Assembly: GCA_951804985.1 (NCBI GenBank)
Contig: OX638133.1
Coordinates: 330,501-394,500 of the forward strand
DNA: 64,000 nucleotides
Direction of reading: 5' to 3'
DNA from: Dryomyza anilis
Lineage: Eukaryota > Arthropoda > Insecta > Diptera > Dryomyzidae
This document shows positions 1 through 9,839 of this stretch, piece after piece. The position numbers and the translations under genes were made by a program. Positions within the stretch are counted from its first letter, which is position 1. Every line of letters starts with the position of its first letter. Below the pieces are notes generated by a model. It saw only the letters and a program-made list of their open reading frames with translations, was not told the DNA's origin and ran no database searches.

Positions 1-509
1 AAAAGTCGTGGGAGAACTTAAATGTTTTAAGAATATGTTTCGGACATCTCCCCCGAGTATTTTAAGACTAAAATAAAAAAAATCGTAGGCAGGTTTTTTA
101 AAATATCGCGGTTTCAATTTTTTTTGAAAATAACCTTTTTCATTTTTGCTCAAAGTCAATAGCCACTAAAATAACCCATACAAATTTCACATAATTTGTC
201 CACCGTTATGGGTCATAATTAGTGGTAAAAAGTGCTAAAATATAGGTTTTTTTAAAAAAATAGTACTTTTTTGAGCATTATATTCTTAAATACTATTAAA
301 TAGTCTATACACGGATTAACGTGGATAAATGTATGTACCAAACAAACTAAACCCCAATCCGCTATTTTTAATAGAGAAGATATTCCAAATCAAAGTCAAA
401 TTTTCTTGAAAATTTGGTCAAAAAAACGTTCAACTTTTAGTAAATCATAAATAATTGAATTTTAACTAATCAATTTGCTAATTTGAGTCACATTTCCTAA
501 AAGTAGACT
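1..509. other. AT-rich non-coding stretch
   Basis: AT-rich sequence with long A and T runs. I see no gene, recognisable repeat end or RNA gene in it. Confidence 0.6.
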
Positions 510-650
510 ATATATATGTCTGGTGTACAGTATTTATAGTCAGCTAAGAACGATTATATTTTTATAATTCCTTATTTTACACCAACTTTAAAAATCTTCC
601 TACTTTAAATGGTCCTAACTTTGTGACCTAACTTTTCCAACTATTTGATT
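510..650 (+). repeat. Diverged mini-me/DINE-like terminal fragment
   Basis: The order of motifs (TATTTATAGTC, a CCTTATTTTACACC block, then CCTAACTTTGTGACCTAACTTTTCCAAC) parallels the right end of the better copy at 8140-8246, which reads TATTTATAGTCGG, CCTAACTATC, ACACCTACTTTAAAA, GATCTAACCTTCCCAAC. It is an old end fragment; the body of the element is not recognisable to its left. Confidence 0.55.
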
Positions 651-689
651 TTGTATCACAATAACCGACGGCATGTATTTTATTTTTAG

Positions 690-1560
690 TGTAGTCCTGA
701 TCAGGCTCATTAGCTTTGTCTTCGGTGGCGCAAGTACGCTGTGCTAATTTATGTTTGGCCACTATCTGCGATCTGGTTGACTTTTAAAATACCTAGTTGT
801 AGATCGCGCGCATGCATCGTAGGTACAGCGATCAGTTGTGATCAGTTGCTACATGTGAGGCGCAGTCGACATCGCTGCAGCGACAGTGCAACGTGTTTCT
901 ATTACAACATAATCGCTGGCTAAAAGTGGGCGTCATCCACACAATACAACGCGCACCTCCTTTGCTAGCACGTACGGACCGGGCCGGACCGAACCAAACC
1001 GGACTGGATTCAATGCAACAGCGCGATTTTAAATTAAAACATGAAACGTACGAGGTCCTCATCACCTTTCGGGACACCGCACCGAGTCTCCCTCATCATT
1101 GTCCGACAGCGCACATAATGCAAAATTAAAACATAAATCGTGCGCGCCATTATAGTTATTATGGCGCACCATGTGATTTGTGGATTGGATCTGAGGGGTC
1201 CCAATTGCGGTTGCAGCCCCTCTGTGGCTGGAGCTGCCAAATTGCAGAGTGCATCGAGTGCAGCGCTATTTAGCGATTACTTTTATTACGAGGTTCTGTG
1301 GCTGGATGCATAGGGTGGAGGATGTTGTTGCACATGCACCGCAGCAGACAGACACTTTAGGAACCGCGATCCATCCATCCAGTGCGCATGGCTGCGGGCA
1401 TTTTTACGATCTTTCTTTAAATTGTTTGTTGGTGGTGTGGTTATTGTTGTTTTTAAATTGCAATGATTTAATAAAAACGCAAAACACTAGGTCGGGATAA
1501 TGAAACCATATAGGAAATGGCGCGCCCAGCTGAACGTGATACACAGCGAACATTTTAAAT
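690..1560. promoter_or_regulatory. GC-rich single-copy island, possible cis-regulatory DNA
   Basis: Composition rises sharply over the AT-rich flanks. The island holds Pho-like GCCAT cores, TTTTATTACG and TTTTACGAT homeodomain-type sites and direct short repeats (GATCAGTTG twice near 831-847). Open frames on both strands are short, overlap each other and resemble no protein family, so I read it as non-coding. It could also be an unrecognised non-coding exon. Function is inferred from texture only. Confidence 0.35.
1144..1167. promoter_or_regulatory. Inverted pair of Pho/YY1-like sites
   Basis: GCGCCATTAT at 1144-1153 and ATTATGGCGC at 1158-1167 form an inverted pair separated by four bases. 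Each matches the Pleiohomeotic core GCCATNAY used at fly Polycomb response elements. The paired geometry is seen directly; Polycomb function is inference. Confidence 0.35.
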
Positions 1561-2093
1561 TAAGCGAGCGAGGAAGAGCAGTAAGTGACGGGGAAAGATC
1601 ACATTCTCTACGATATATTTGTTAAAGTAGCTAATAAAATTTAAACAAACTCAAAAATATTATTCAAAATAGTATATCTAGAAGTAAGATTCAAAAAACT
1701 GAAGAGACAAACGACTTTTTTACAATGTTCCACTCCATAACCCATCAGACATGTTTCGACCGAATCATGTGCTTATTAAATAATTTATTTAAGTACATCA
1801 TTTACTTTAATAAAAACGTAAAACATGCAGCGAGTGTGTGCGAGAGAGAACGCTGTCCAAACGTGTAATTGCACAATTAAATAAACTCCTGATAAAAGCA
1901 ACAAAGGAAAAATAATCAAGACAAGCTCATAAAAATTGTATAGTTAAGGCCGAGCTCATCCTTTTTCGACCTATTTTAAAAATCACCTTTTACTACCCAA
2001 GCAACAAATCGTTTCGTATAAGTGCCATACACGGTACAGCAAACACGGGTTCAGTATGCGAAAACGGTCCGTTTAACGAAGCTGTAAACGAAT
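1561..2093. other. AT-rich non-coding stretch
   Basis: No gene is visible. A GAGAGAG run near 1842-1850 could bind GAGA factor but stands alone. Confidence 0.5.
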
Positions 2094-2286
2094 GAAATGA
2101 TGTACGGAACCGATTTTCATACAGTTTACGATCTCCCCAACATAATTTTTCAGGCAGAACATATATATTTGGAGCTTTATGTGAACATAACTGTACTGCT
2201 GTCTAATAAATTATTTCTAAATAATGTTATAATGAATGTGGAACATATTGCAATGAGCTCCGAACTACATCATGTTTGTAAACGAA
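2094..2286. repeat. Dispersed repeat, AACATA type
   Basis: The block running from CTCCCCAACATAATTTTTC through TTTATGTGAACATAA to CTAATAAATTATTT closely parallels 49220-49310 (CTCCCAAACATAATTTTGC, TTTATGTAAACATAA, CTGATAAATCATTT). The short frame here is not conserved as protein between the copies, so it is a transposable-element fragment, not a gene. Confidence 0.5.
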
Positions 2287-2470
2287 CACAGAAAAAAATC
2301 ATCATTTCGTTCCTCAAACCATGATTCATTGTATTAAAGAACGATCATCAATGTTATGAATTCATTATCAATATGATGAATGACCGAAAAAGTGTTCGTC
2401 AAAATGATGAAGACGAATACGTCGAATATGTTCCATATTAATGAACAAATACATAAAATAAAATATATAT
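2287..2470 (+). mobile_element. Left end of a family B MITE
   Basis: Starts ACACAGAAAAAAATCATC, then follows the family order: CAAACCATGATTCATTGTATT, GAACGATCATCAATGTTATGAATTC, CAATATGATGAATGACCG, and a TTCCATATTAATGAAC block, as at 6504 and 35642. It stops at the edge of the foldback element that starts at 2473. The T-rich core and right end are missing here. Confidence 0.6.
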
Positions 2471-2472
2471 GT

Positions 2473-3414
2473 ACACACAGAGAACTGATTTGTTGCGGCA
2501 ACCAACTAAATTGCCCTACCGAATCATTCGGTTGCGGCAACAACTGATAAAGTTGCAACAACCTCTTAATTCGGCTATGCCAACCTCCTAGTCGGTGAGA
2601 ATGAGGTTGTGCCAACCTCCAAGTCGGTGAACAAGAGGTTGTGGTAACCTCCAAATCGGTGATCATGAGGTTGCGACAACCTCCAATTTGGTGAGCATGA
2701 GGTTGTCGCAACCTCCAAATGAAAATTTATTATAACATAGTTATTTATGTCTATAAAAATTATTCTATATGTATTATAATTGAGTAAAATTGTCGCGCAC
2801 ACAATTTAGAAGTATATCTACTAATTCCTGCTCCCTAAAAAAAACTATGAAAAGATACATGTATCTGCATGCATTTATTTTTTATTTCATCATAACCAAT
2901 AAATAAAAAAAAACTATTTCCATTGGTCACATATTTTGTATATCATATTTAACTTGCTAATGAGCAATTTGTATTGAATAAATATATTATTTTATTAATA
3001 TTTGTATATTTATTTCGCAATGTAACTTAATTAATGAATTGTTTTCGACATATGAAAATTTTGTACGTTTATTTATTTAAGCATGTTTGTTTGCAAGAAG
3101 TGGCAACCGATTATTATTATTATTCTTGTTGTGACAACCAATATGTATTTGTATGGAAAAGAATTATATGTCAACGTTCATCACTACAACTGTGTGGTTG
3201 ACAGTTCTTGCCATTGATACCGTTTATTAATTTTAATTAAGGCAATTTTCTTTAAAATTTCAGTCTTCAAAAAATGAACTCAATTGGTGGTGATGAACTC
3301 ATTCTCACCGACTTGGAGGTTGTTGCAATTAATTTATCGGTTCCTACCACAATCGAATAACTCAGTGAGGACGTTCTGTTGGTTGCCAAGCCAAATCAGT
3401 TTTCTGTATGTGTT
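2473..3414 (+). mobile_element. Foldback/MITE-like element A, copy 1
   Basis: Left end ACACACAGAGAACTGATTTG and right end CAAATCAGTTTTCTGTATGTG form an imperfect terminal inverted repeat of about 25 bp. Next to the left end lies AACCAACTAAATTGCCCTACCGA, also found in copies at 43740, 47550 and 53225. The interior carries a 32-bp minisatellite (2557-2718) and a tail half that matches, inverted, the first part of the 42824 copy. There is no open frame for a transposase, so it is non-autonomous. The superfamily is unknown because no clear target duplication can be seen. Confidence 0.7.
2557..2718 (+). repeat. 32-bp minisatellite inside element A
   Basis: About five units of 32 bp, each beginning AACCTCC and ending GAGGTTGTGGC or similar, with a variable middle (AAATCGGTGATCAT, AAGTCGGTGAACAA, AATTTGGTGAGCAT). 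The ends of each unit, AACCTC and GAGGTT, are reverse complements, so every unit can fold on itself. Confidence 0.85.
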
Positions 3415-3680
3415 AATTTGATTTCTGATATTATTTAAAATCAAAAAATATATTTATTCTCTCAATTGTATAATTTTATAACAAATATATTTGCCTGATG
3501 ATGAGTATTTTTATGCTTTCAAAAACGATTTTTATTAAATACAATTTTTGTAAAATAGCGACTAAGTTGATTTTTTTTGTTATCTTTTTGTGCATAAAAT
3601 ATTAACGAAGATCATGTTTTCATTAACTCGTTGAGGTAATCGGTTTTCTTGTTTTGCAATTATGAGCGCATAATTTTTCC
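3415..3680. other. AT-rich non-coding stretch
   Basis: Nothing recognisable is present. Confidence 0.5.
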
Positions 3681-4960
3681 ATTAGGTTGACGCGAAGAAT
3701 GGGCGTTGATCGAGCATTTTAATTTAATTTATTTCGCGAGATGCCTGACGTCTGCTGTACTGGGTAATGGGCCAAAAATAATAATAATACTACCGGCGGA
3801 CGGAAGATGGTGTTGTCGTAGTTAATGAGTTGCTGTCGAGCTGGTTGAAAGCGTAATTATTTCGTTATAATTATAATGCGTTGTATGGCTACAAAGTTGC
3901 GTGCAGGAGAAGATGTTTCAGATCCTTATGTGATTGAAATTGTGTTTCGAAAAGACTTCTTCAACATTGCAGCCATGTTGAGGCGATCAACGCCATGTTG
4001 AAAACCGCAGAGTACCTGAGGTACTTGAGAAAACCACCCCGATTACAGCCAACAATGCGCGCAGGGTAGGTCCGACTGCCGCGAGCTAATAACCACCCCG
4101 TTTATATCTGATATCTGAGTTCTGTTTTCTGATTATGTCATTTGTTGGCTCCCACAGACACTCGAGTGCGTAACTGTTGCGACATCGAAATTAGCCAAAC
4201 AAGAAGGGTCATTGACGAATCTGAAAGCCGCATCATTGTCATAATCCCTGTAGTACAGTTACACAAGGACGAGCACAATACAACCACATTAAATAATAAA
4301 CTAAATTTCAGTTATTACCGTGCACATATCAATTCTCAAAGGATTTGCATGGATTTCAGGGATTATGTGGCGCATCCTGGCTGATTTATGGTTGGGTTTG
4401 CTGCCTGGGAACACCCAGTTGAGAGGATCTTCGAAGGGCGAATATAACTGCGCCACTAAGCAAATACAACAACTACAACCGTGACAGCATTTGACAGGCG
4501 ACTATTGCGTCGTCGGCACAAAGGGGTTGTCGCTGATTAGCTCGTTATATTGTTTGACTTTCATATTTCAAGGCAACGTTATTTGCAGGGTCCTTTTGAA
4601 ATCATATCCGAACCCAATTCGAATTCTTCCTCTGCCTTGTCGCTCGCAGAGTACAGCTCAACCCTCTGTGTATTCTGTTGTTAATCCGTTCGAGGCAATT
4701 GACACAGTTTCGCATAAATCGCCATTTGATTTGATTTTTGAAAATTAAAACTGTTCGTGTCTTCTTTTAATGATTTCAAATATTCATTATTTGCAACCCC
4801 TTCAGAGTATCTCTCTCAACTCTTTGAGGTTGCGAAAGAAACTCCGTGCGTTAATGCCGGGTCACGTATTTATCTCAGATTCTGTGATGCCAGTGACAGC
4901 GACATCGACATTCGGCTCATTTTATTAGGTCTGTCTGTTTGTCTGGCACTGTGGTAAGTA
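3681..4960. promoter_or_regulatory. GC-richer single-copy island
   Basis: Unique-looking sequence with two nearby GCCATGTTGA words (3972 and 3991), a palindromic AGTACCTGAGGTACT near 4010-4024 and two AACCACCCCG words (4023, 4090). The small open frames in it (80-85 codons) show no family features, splice context or codon pattern I can defend. Probably intronic or intergenic regulatory DNA. Confidence 0.3.
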
Positions 4961-5213
4961 TTCTTCGAGATAACACAGCCATAAAATACCCAATTTGGTT
5001 TATGCATTTATAACCCCCATAAATATCAATAAAAGCATTTCAATTTTAAGTTGAAGTTGATGAATAAATTCCGCATTTTAGTCAATGAATGCGTACATTG
5101 AAATATAATATTTGATTACTGCGTTTAACTAAAATATTTAGGAACAAAATGTATATTGATAATTATAATGTTTTTATATTAGATGATGATTTGAATAAAA
5201 TAAATATAAAATA

Positions 5214-5894
5214 AAACCAGTTGGGAAGGTTAGATCACATGGGAAATTTTAAAGTAGGGATATTTTATAGTAGGTGTTATTATGATAGTTAGGATTATCC
5301 AAATTATAGTCGGTTTAAGCCGACTATAAATACCCTACACATATGTGTGGTTTCCATTCAAAGTGGTATGTAGGTCACCAGGGTATACGAATCCTGAAAA
5401 TAACTACAAAATTTTAATCGCTGAAGAATTTCCATTAATTTGATACCCATATTTACAAATGGGTAGGTGCACGGGAAAACATTATTTCATGTATTTGAGC
5501 ATGAAGTCAATATATATTTGACCAAAAAAGTTTACCTAAGCACGTATACAGTAAAATTCACCATAAGATATATGTTTTATATGAGGTATTTGAACATAAG
5601 TGGTCGGTTCACGGGTCACAATGGGCTGATCATGCCCATTTTCACTGAAAGATAGCGTAGATATATAAGTAATCTAAATTGGAAGTTTCATTTATTTATC
5701 TCTTTTAGTTTTTCTGTAATCAAGATTTCAACAGACAGACAGACGGACGGACAGAGGGACATCGCCAAATCGACTCATGATGTCATCCTGATCAAGAATA
5801 TATAGTTTTCTATACCGGAGATGCTTCCTTCTGGGTGTTACAAACGGCGTTCCAAACTGAATATACCCTTTCACTCTTAGTGTAGGGTATAAAT
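5214..5894 (-). mobile_element. mini-me/DINE-1-like element, copy A
   Basis: Reading the minus strand, it starts TTTATACCCTACACTAAGAGTGAAAGGG (5894 leftward), continues through the GTTTGTAACACCCAGAAGGAAGC block and a short GTCT/GTCC run (5730-5762), and ends with the hairpin TATAGTCGGCTTAAACCGACTATAA and CCTTCCCAACTGGTTT (5214). It matches the copy at 7456-8246 over its length in opposite orientation. It is non-autonomous, with no coding capacity. These elements are known seeds of GTCY microsatellites in flies. Confidence 0.85.
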
Positions 5895-5989
5895 ATAGAA
5901 TTATTGAAAACGGGTACAAAGAATGTGTGTTCGAAAGATAAGATTATTATAAATTGATAAAATATTTATATGCTCTGAAAATATAGCAA

Positions 5990-6250
5990 ATTCTCAATAA
6001 ACTAACTAAGATTTATTTTATATATTTGATGAACAAAATTCATCAATATGATGAAATGAAGTCTTCGCATAAATAGCAATTAAATATCATAAATCTTATA
6101 AGAATTATAAATACTTAACTGCGTAAATGGAGACACAATTTTGTTTGAAATTTGATGTTTAATAATATATTTAAAATGCAACACATTAAAAAATACGATT
6201 TTAATTCAATGATTGAAATCATAAATATGATGAATCCTAATTGCTTGCCA
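5990..6250. mobile_element. Family B MITE fragment
   Basis: The segment with ATTCATCAATATGATGAAATG, TTGAAATTTGATGTT and ATACGATTTTAATTCAATGA is paralleled block by block at 57070-57300, where it forms the right half of a B MITE. Here it ends in a diverged GATGAATCCTAATTGCTTGCC instead of the usual TGGTAGTTGGTG. Confidence 0.6.
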
Positions 6251-6328
6251 AATTTTTATTGTGTGAAATGAAGGATATTTAAAACTAACAAATAATTTTT
6301 ATAATTATTATAAGTTTTGTTCCCATAC

Positions 6329-6503
6329 ACAGAAAAAATTAATGAAATAATGATGAACATCATGATATTAATGAATTTCGGTTTTCAAACCATGACTTAT
6401 TGTATTGAATAATAATTCATAATATTGATCACTACAAAACATCCATTGAATTGAATTCATTATTAATTTGATGAATGACTGAAAATTTCAATTTGATTAA
6501 AGT
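6329..6503 (+). mobile_element. Solo left end of a family B MITE
   Basis: ACACAGAAAAAATTAATGAAAT followed by CAAACCATGACTTATTGTATTGAA and a GAATTCATTATTAATTTGATG block. It is immediately followed at 6504 by the start of a second, longer copy, so it is probably a truncated earlier insertion. Confidence 0.5.
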
Positions 6504-7409
6504 ACACAGACAAAAAAATGTACATCATATTGATAAATTCTGTTCTTCAAACCATGATTCATTGTATTGAAGAACCATTCATAATATTAATGACTAATGC
6601 CATTATTGTTATGAATGCTATCACAAATATAAAGAACGCTTGATAACTGTCAAAAAGTGTTCATCAATATGATGAACTGTATGTGAAGAATACGTTTCTT
6701 CATATTAATGAACCAAAATATAAAATACAACATATATGTTCATCATATTGAAGAATGCTGTTCATTAAACCAAATTTCTATCAAAATGAATCATTTTTTG
6801 ATGTACTTCTCAGTTCTCAAGTAGTTCTTGTGTGTTATTTCTTATATAATGCTTGCTCGACATGCATAAATTAGTAAAATGTTTTATTTAAAATGTTTAT
6901 TTATTATAATTAAAACTTTTTATTAATAAAAAGTTATATATGTATATAAAAAATATATTTTTGAAAAAAATATATTTTTGTAAAAAATATTTTTTTTTTA
7001 ATAAAATTTTTTTCGAACAATTTTTTTTTTGTTTTTCGAATTTTTTTTTTTTTTTTGAAAACGTTTTTTTTTCGAACCACTTTTTTTTTTTTTGAAAAAA
7101 CATGTTTTGTTCGAATTTTTTTTTTTCGGAACAATTTATTTTTTTGCCCGTATAATTTTTTCGGATACTTTTTAATTTTTTTACTGTTATTTTTTAAATC
7201 AAATTTTTACAACAATTTTTTGGAATTATTTAATTTTTTTTTTTTTTTAAATATTATGAACAAATTCTTTATTATGACAATTCAAATTCATTGTATTGAA
7301 TATTTTGTTTATATATATAATGAATGCATTCATTAATATGTCATTTAATGAACGGTGGTATCAATATGACGAATCTGGTAGTTGGTGAAGATTTTTTTTT
7401 GTGTATGTT
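6504..7409 (+). mobile_element. Family B MITE, most complete copy
   Basis: Left end ACACAGACAAAAAAATGTAC, then ATCATATTGATAAATTC; right end GGTAGTTGGTGAAGATTTTTTTTTGTGTATG. The ends are imperfect inverted repeats. The middle (about 6940-7250) is a core of T runs broken by TTCGAA words. AT-driven frames on both strands in this core translate to runs of Lys and Phe and are not genes. The inner flank ACTTTTTATTAATAAAAAGTTATAT is itself palindromic and recurs at 36056 and, less exactly, at 8338. Confidence 0.65.
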
Positions 7410-7455
7410 TCATCAGATTAATGAACATCAAACAAAATTTCAATCATTATACTTA

Positions 7456-7590
7456 TTTTTATACCCTACACTAAGAGTGAAAGGGTATATTCAGTTTGGT
7501 ACGCCGTTTGTAACACCCAGAAGGAAGCATCTCCGGTATGAAAAAGTATCCGTCTGTCTGTCTGTCTGCCTGTCTGTCTGTCTGTCTGTA

Positions 7591-7662
<72 letters not shown>

Positions 7663-8246
7663 GTCTGTCTGTCCGTCTGTCTGTCTGTCTGTCTGTCCGT
7701 CTGTCTGTTGAAATCCCTACTACTTTTAAAATTGAAGAGCTAGAAAAATGAAACTTATAACTTAGATTACTAATATACCTACGCTGTATGTGCGAAAATT
7801 GGCGGTCCATTGTGACCTATGATCCGACCACTTATGTTCAAATACCTCATACAAAATTTACATATAAAGATAAATTTTTATGTATACGTGCTTAGGTAAA
7901 CTTTTTTGGTCAAATATATATGGATATCATGCTCAAATACAAGATAATAATGTTTTCCGGCGAAAAGACTTGTGGTTCACAAAATAAAAATCCAAATTCG
8001 GTACACCTACCCATTTGTAAATATGGGTATCAAATGAATGGAAATTCTTCAGCGATTGAATGCTTGTAGTTATTTTCAGGATTCGTATACCCTAGTGACC
8101 TATATATCACTTTGAATGGTAACCACACATATGTGTAGGGTATTTATAGTCGGCTTAGACCGACTATAATTTTAATAATCCTAACTATCATAATTACACC
8201 TACTTTAAAATTTCCCATGTGATCTAACCTTCCCAACTGGTTTTTG
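7456..8246 (+). mobile_element. mini-me/DINE-1-like element, copy B
   Basis: From TTTTTATACCCTACACTAAG through AACACCCAGAAGGAAGCATC, a large GTCT microsatellite, then TTGAAATCCCTAC, CCACTTATGTTCAAATACC and the terminal hairpin TATAGTCGGCTTAGACCGACTATAA, ending CCTTCCCAACTGGTTTT. It lies in inverted orientation to the copy at 5214-5894. The flanks (7410-7455 and 8247-8370) both resemble family B MITE sequence, so it may have landed in a second B copy. Confidence 0.85.
7551..7708 (+). repeat. (GTCT)n microsatellite
   Basis: About 158 bp of near-perfect GTCT tetranucleotides with a few GTCC, GTAT and TCGT interruptions. It occupies the same internal position as the short GTCY run of the sister copy (5730-5762) and so is an expansion in place. 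Long frames on both strands across it (CLSVCLSV and TDRQTDRQ) are artefacts of the repeat. Confidence 0.95.
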
Positions 8247-9240
8247 TTCATTTTTAGTCATTATTTATTATATAATTTTTGGTAGACTTGCATAAATTAT
8301 TAAAATGTTTTGTAATAAATTTATTTATTTATAATTAACACTTTTTATTAATAAAAAATATACTTTATAAAGTTTTTTCGATTATTCTTTTTTTTCTATT
8401 ATTTACGTAAAAAATTTTGTGCGTTTTTATTATTTCGAGTAACCAAAAATGGGACTTGTGATAAAAATGATTAATTTTCTATAACTAAATGAAAAATGAA
8501 TCTGTTTCCATTTCAAAAAAAAAAATTGTTGTGTTTTCTAAATGGTATTTGGTATATTTACGTTATTTAAAAAAAATCAACAAATTTTATAACAAATTAT
8601 TTTTTTACAAATTTTTATTTAAGAAAATAAAAAAATGTCTAATACATATCTGTGACAATATAAAATAAAAGTATAAGTCTATTTTTTGACCTTTTCAGGA
8701 GAATATTTTTAAGCTTTTGATTCCTAAAATGATTTTTAAAAATATTTTAAAAAATATATATGCAAATTTAGGAAAAACTTAAATAAAATAAATGTCTGCA
8801 AAATGTTTTTGTTAGAATTTTTTTCAAAAGTTTTTTTTAATAAAAATAAATATTTAATAACATATAGATATGCTTTTAGGTTTTTTGCTTGTATCTCAGC
8901 AACGATAAGAAGGATCAGTATCAAAATTTGACACAAAATGAATTCGTACATCAGGATTACGATGGTATTATTAACTCAATTTGAACATATCTTGAGTTAT
9001 GCTGTTAATTCATATTGCCACAGATATTATGTCTTCACTAAAACTGGTGTAAGTCGACACCGGGTCAAACACGATTTCACTCAATTCGAAAATTTTCGAA
9101 AATCAGGTTTGAGGTTGTGTCGCATTTTCATTTGTTTCGTGGAAACTAAACAATGTAGATCTTAACAGCCTATGGAATATGTTTTATAAATAAATCAATC
9201 TATTCAACTGTATTTTTATTTTTGTCAAAATGTTATTGTT
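8247..9240. other. AT-rich stretch with a B-type MITE remnant
   Basis: From 8255 to 8370 the order GACTTGCATAAATTATTAAAATG, TTATTTATAATTAACACTTT, TTATTAATAAAAAATATAC matches the inner part of family B copies (6850-6935, 36000-36085). The remainder shows no gene. Confidence 0.5.
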
Positions 9241-9473
9241 ACACGCAGAGAAAAATTTGTTTGCAGCAAACATAACATATTTGCAATCAAAAATTTAATG
9301 ACTTCAATTGAATTTTACTTTTAATTCACAATTTTTAAAAATATTTTGGGTTTCATTTCATGACATATGGTTAGATATTGTTATAAACATCTTAATTTCA
9401 AAATCTTGAAAATTCATGTAAGTAACGTGTAACATAATATGTTTGCTGCAAAACATAATTCTTCCCTGTGTGT
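9241..9473. mobile_element. Small MITE with AACATA/TATGTT ends
   Basis: Left end ACACGCAGAGAAAAATTTGT with TTGCAGCAAACATAAC, and right end GTTTGCTGCAAAACATAATT with CTTCCCTGTGTGT, form an imperfect inverted repeat of about 35 bp. The total is 233 bp. There is no coding capacity. Confidence 0.7.
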
Positions 9474-9839
9474 ATGGAGTTCAAAATAAACACTTCGACT
9501 TAGCACTTCGCACTTCGACGTAGAGAATATGCGCCAATCGATTTCGTGACTACTTCTAATATTTTTCAAATGCAAAAGCGGCACTGCTTCTATGGAATGA
9601 TAACAGTATTTTCAAAGACCTGCTGTGGGCCGTTCTTTGAGTAATTCAAGTTCATTTCATATACAAAAAAAAAGAAGAAACGGCATCATTTAATCGGGAA
9701 GAGGTTGTCTGTGAATCAGTTCTAGATAGCCTCTTACCCAGAATTTTGATACTGTATTTTTTAATTGTTTTTTTTTCAAAGACCAATCGAAATTATTGAA
9801 CAATTGTTTTCCAATTAATTTATTTAATTTCTGTTCGTT
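9474..9839. other. Non-coding stretch
   Basis: No gene is seen. A triplet of near-identical CACTTCGAC words (9491-9519) is the only local pattern. Confidence 0.4.

Noticed and set aside
2557..2718. Array of regularly spaced repeats resembling a CRISPR array (also at 43528-43712).
   Set aside because: The variable middle parts are similar to one another and shared between copies, the unit is self-complementary, the context is eukaryotic transposon DNA and there are no cas genes.
6897..7336. Lys- and Phe-rich frames of 66-93 codons, and similar ones at 35966-36336 and 40045-40488.
   Set aside because: Poly-T/poly-A core of repeats; they show mirrored Lys/Phe translations on the two strands.
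7324..7810. Frames of 139 and 114 codons on opposite strands.
   Set aside because: Both read through the GTCT microsatellite (CLSV and TDRQ repeats).
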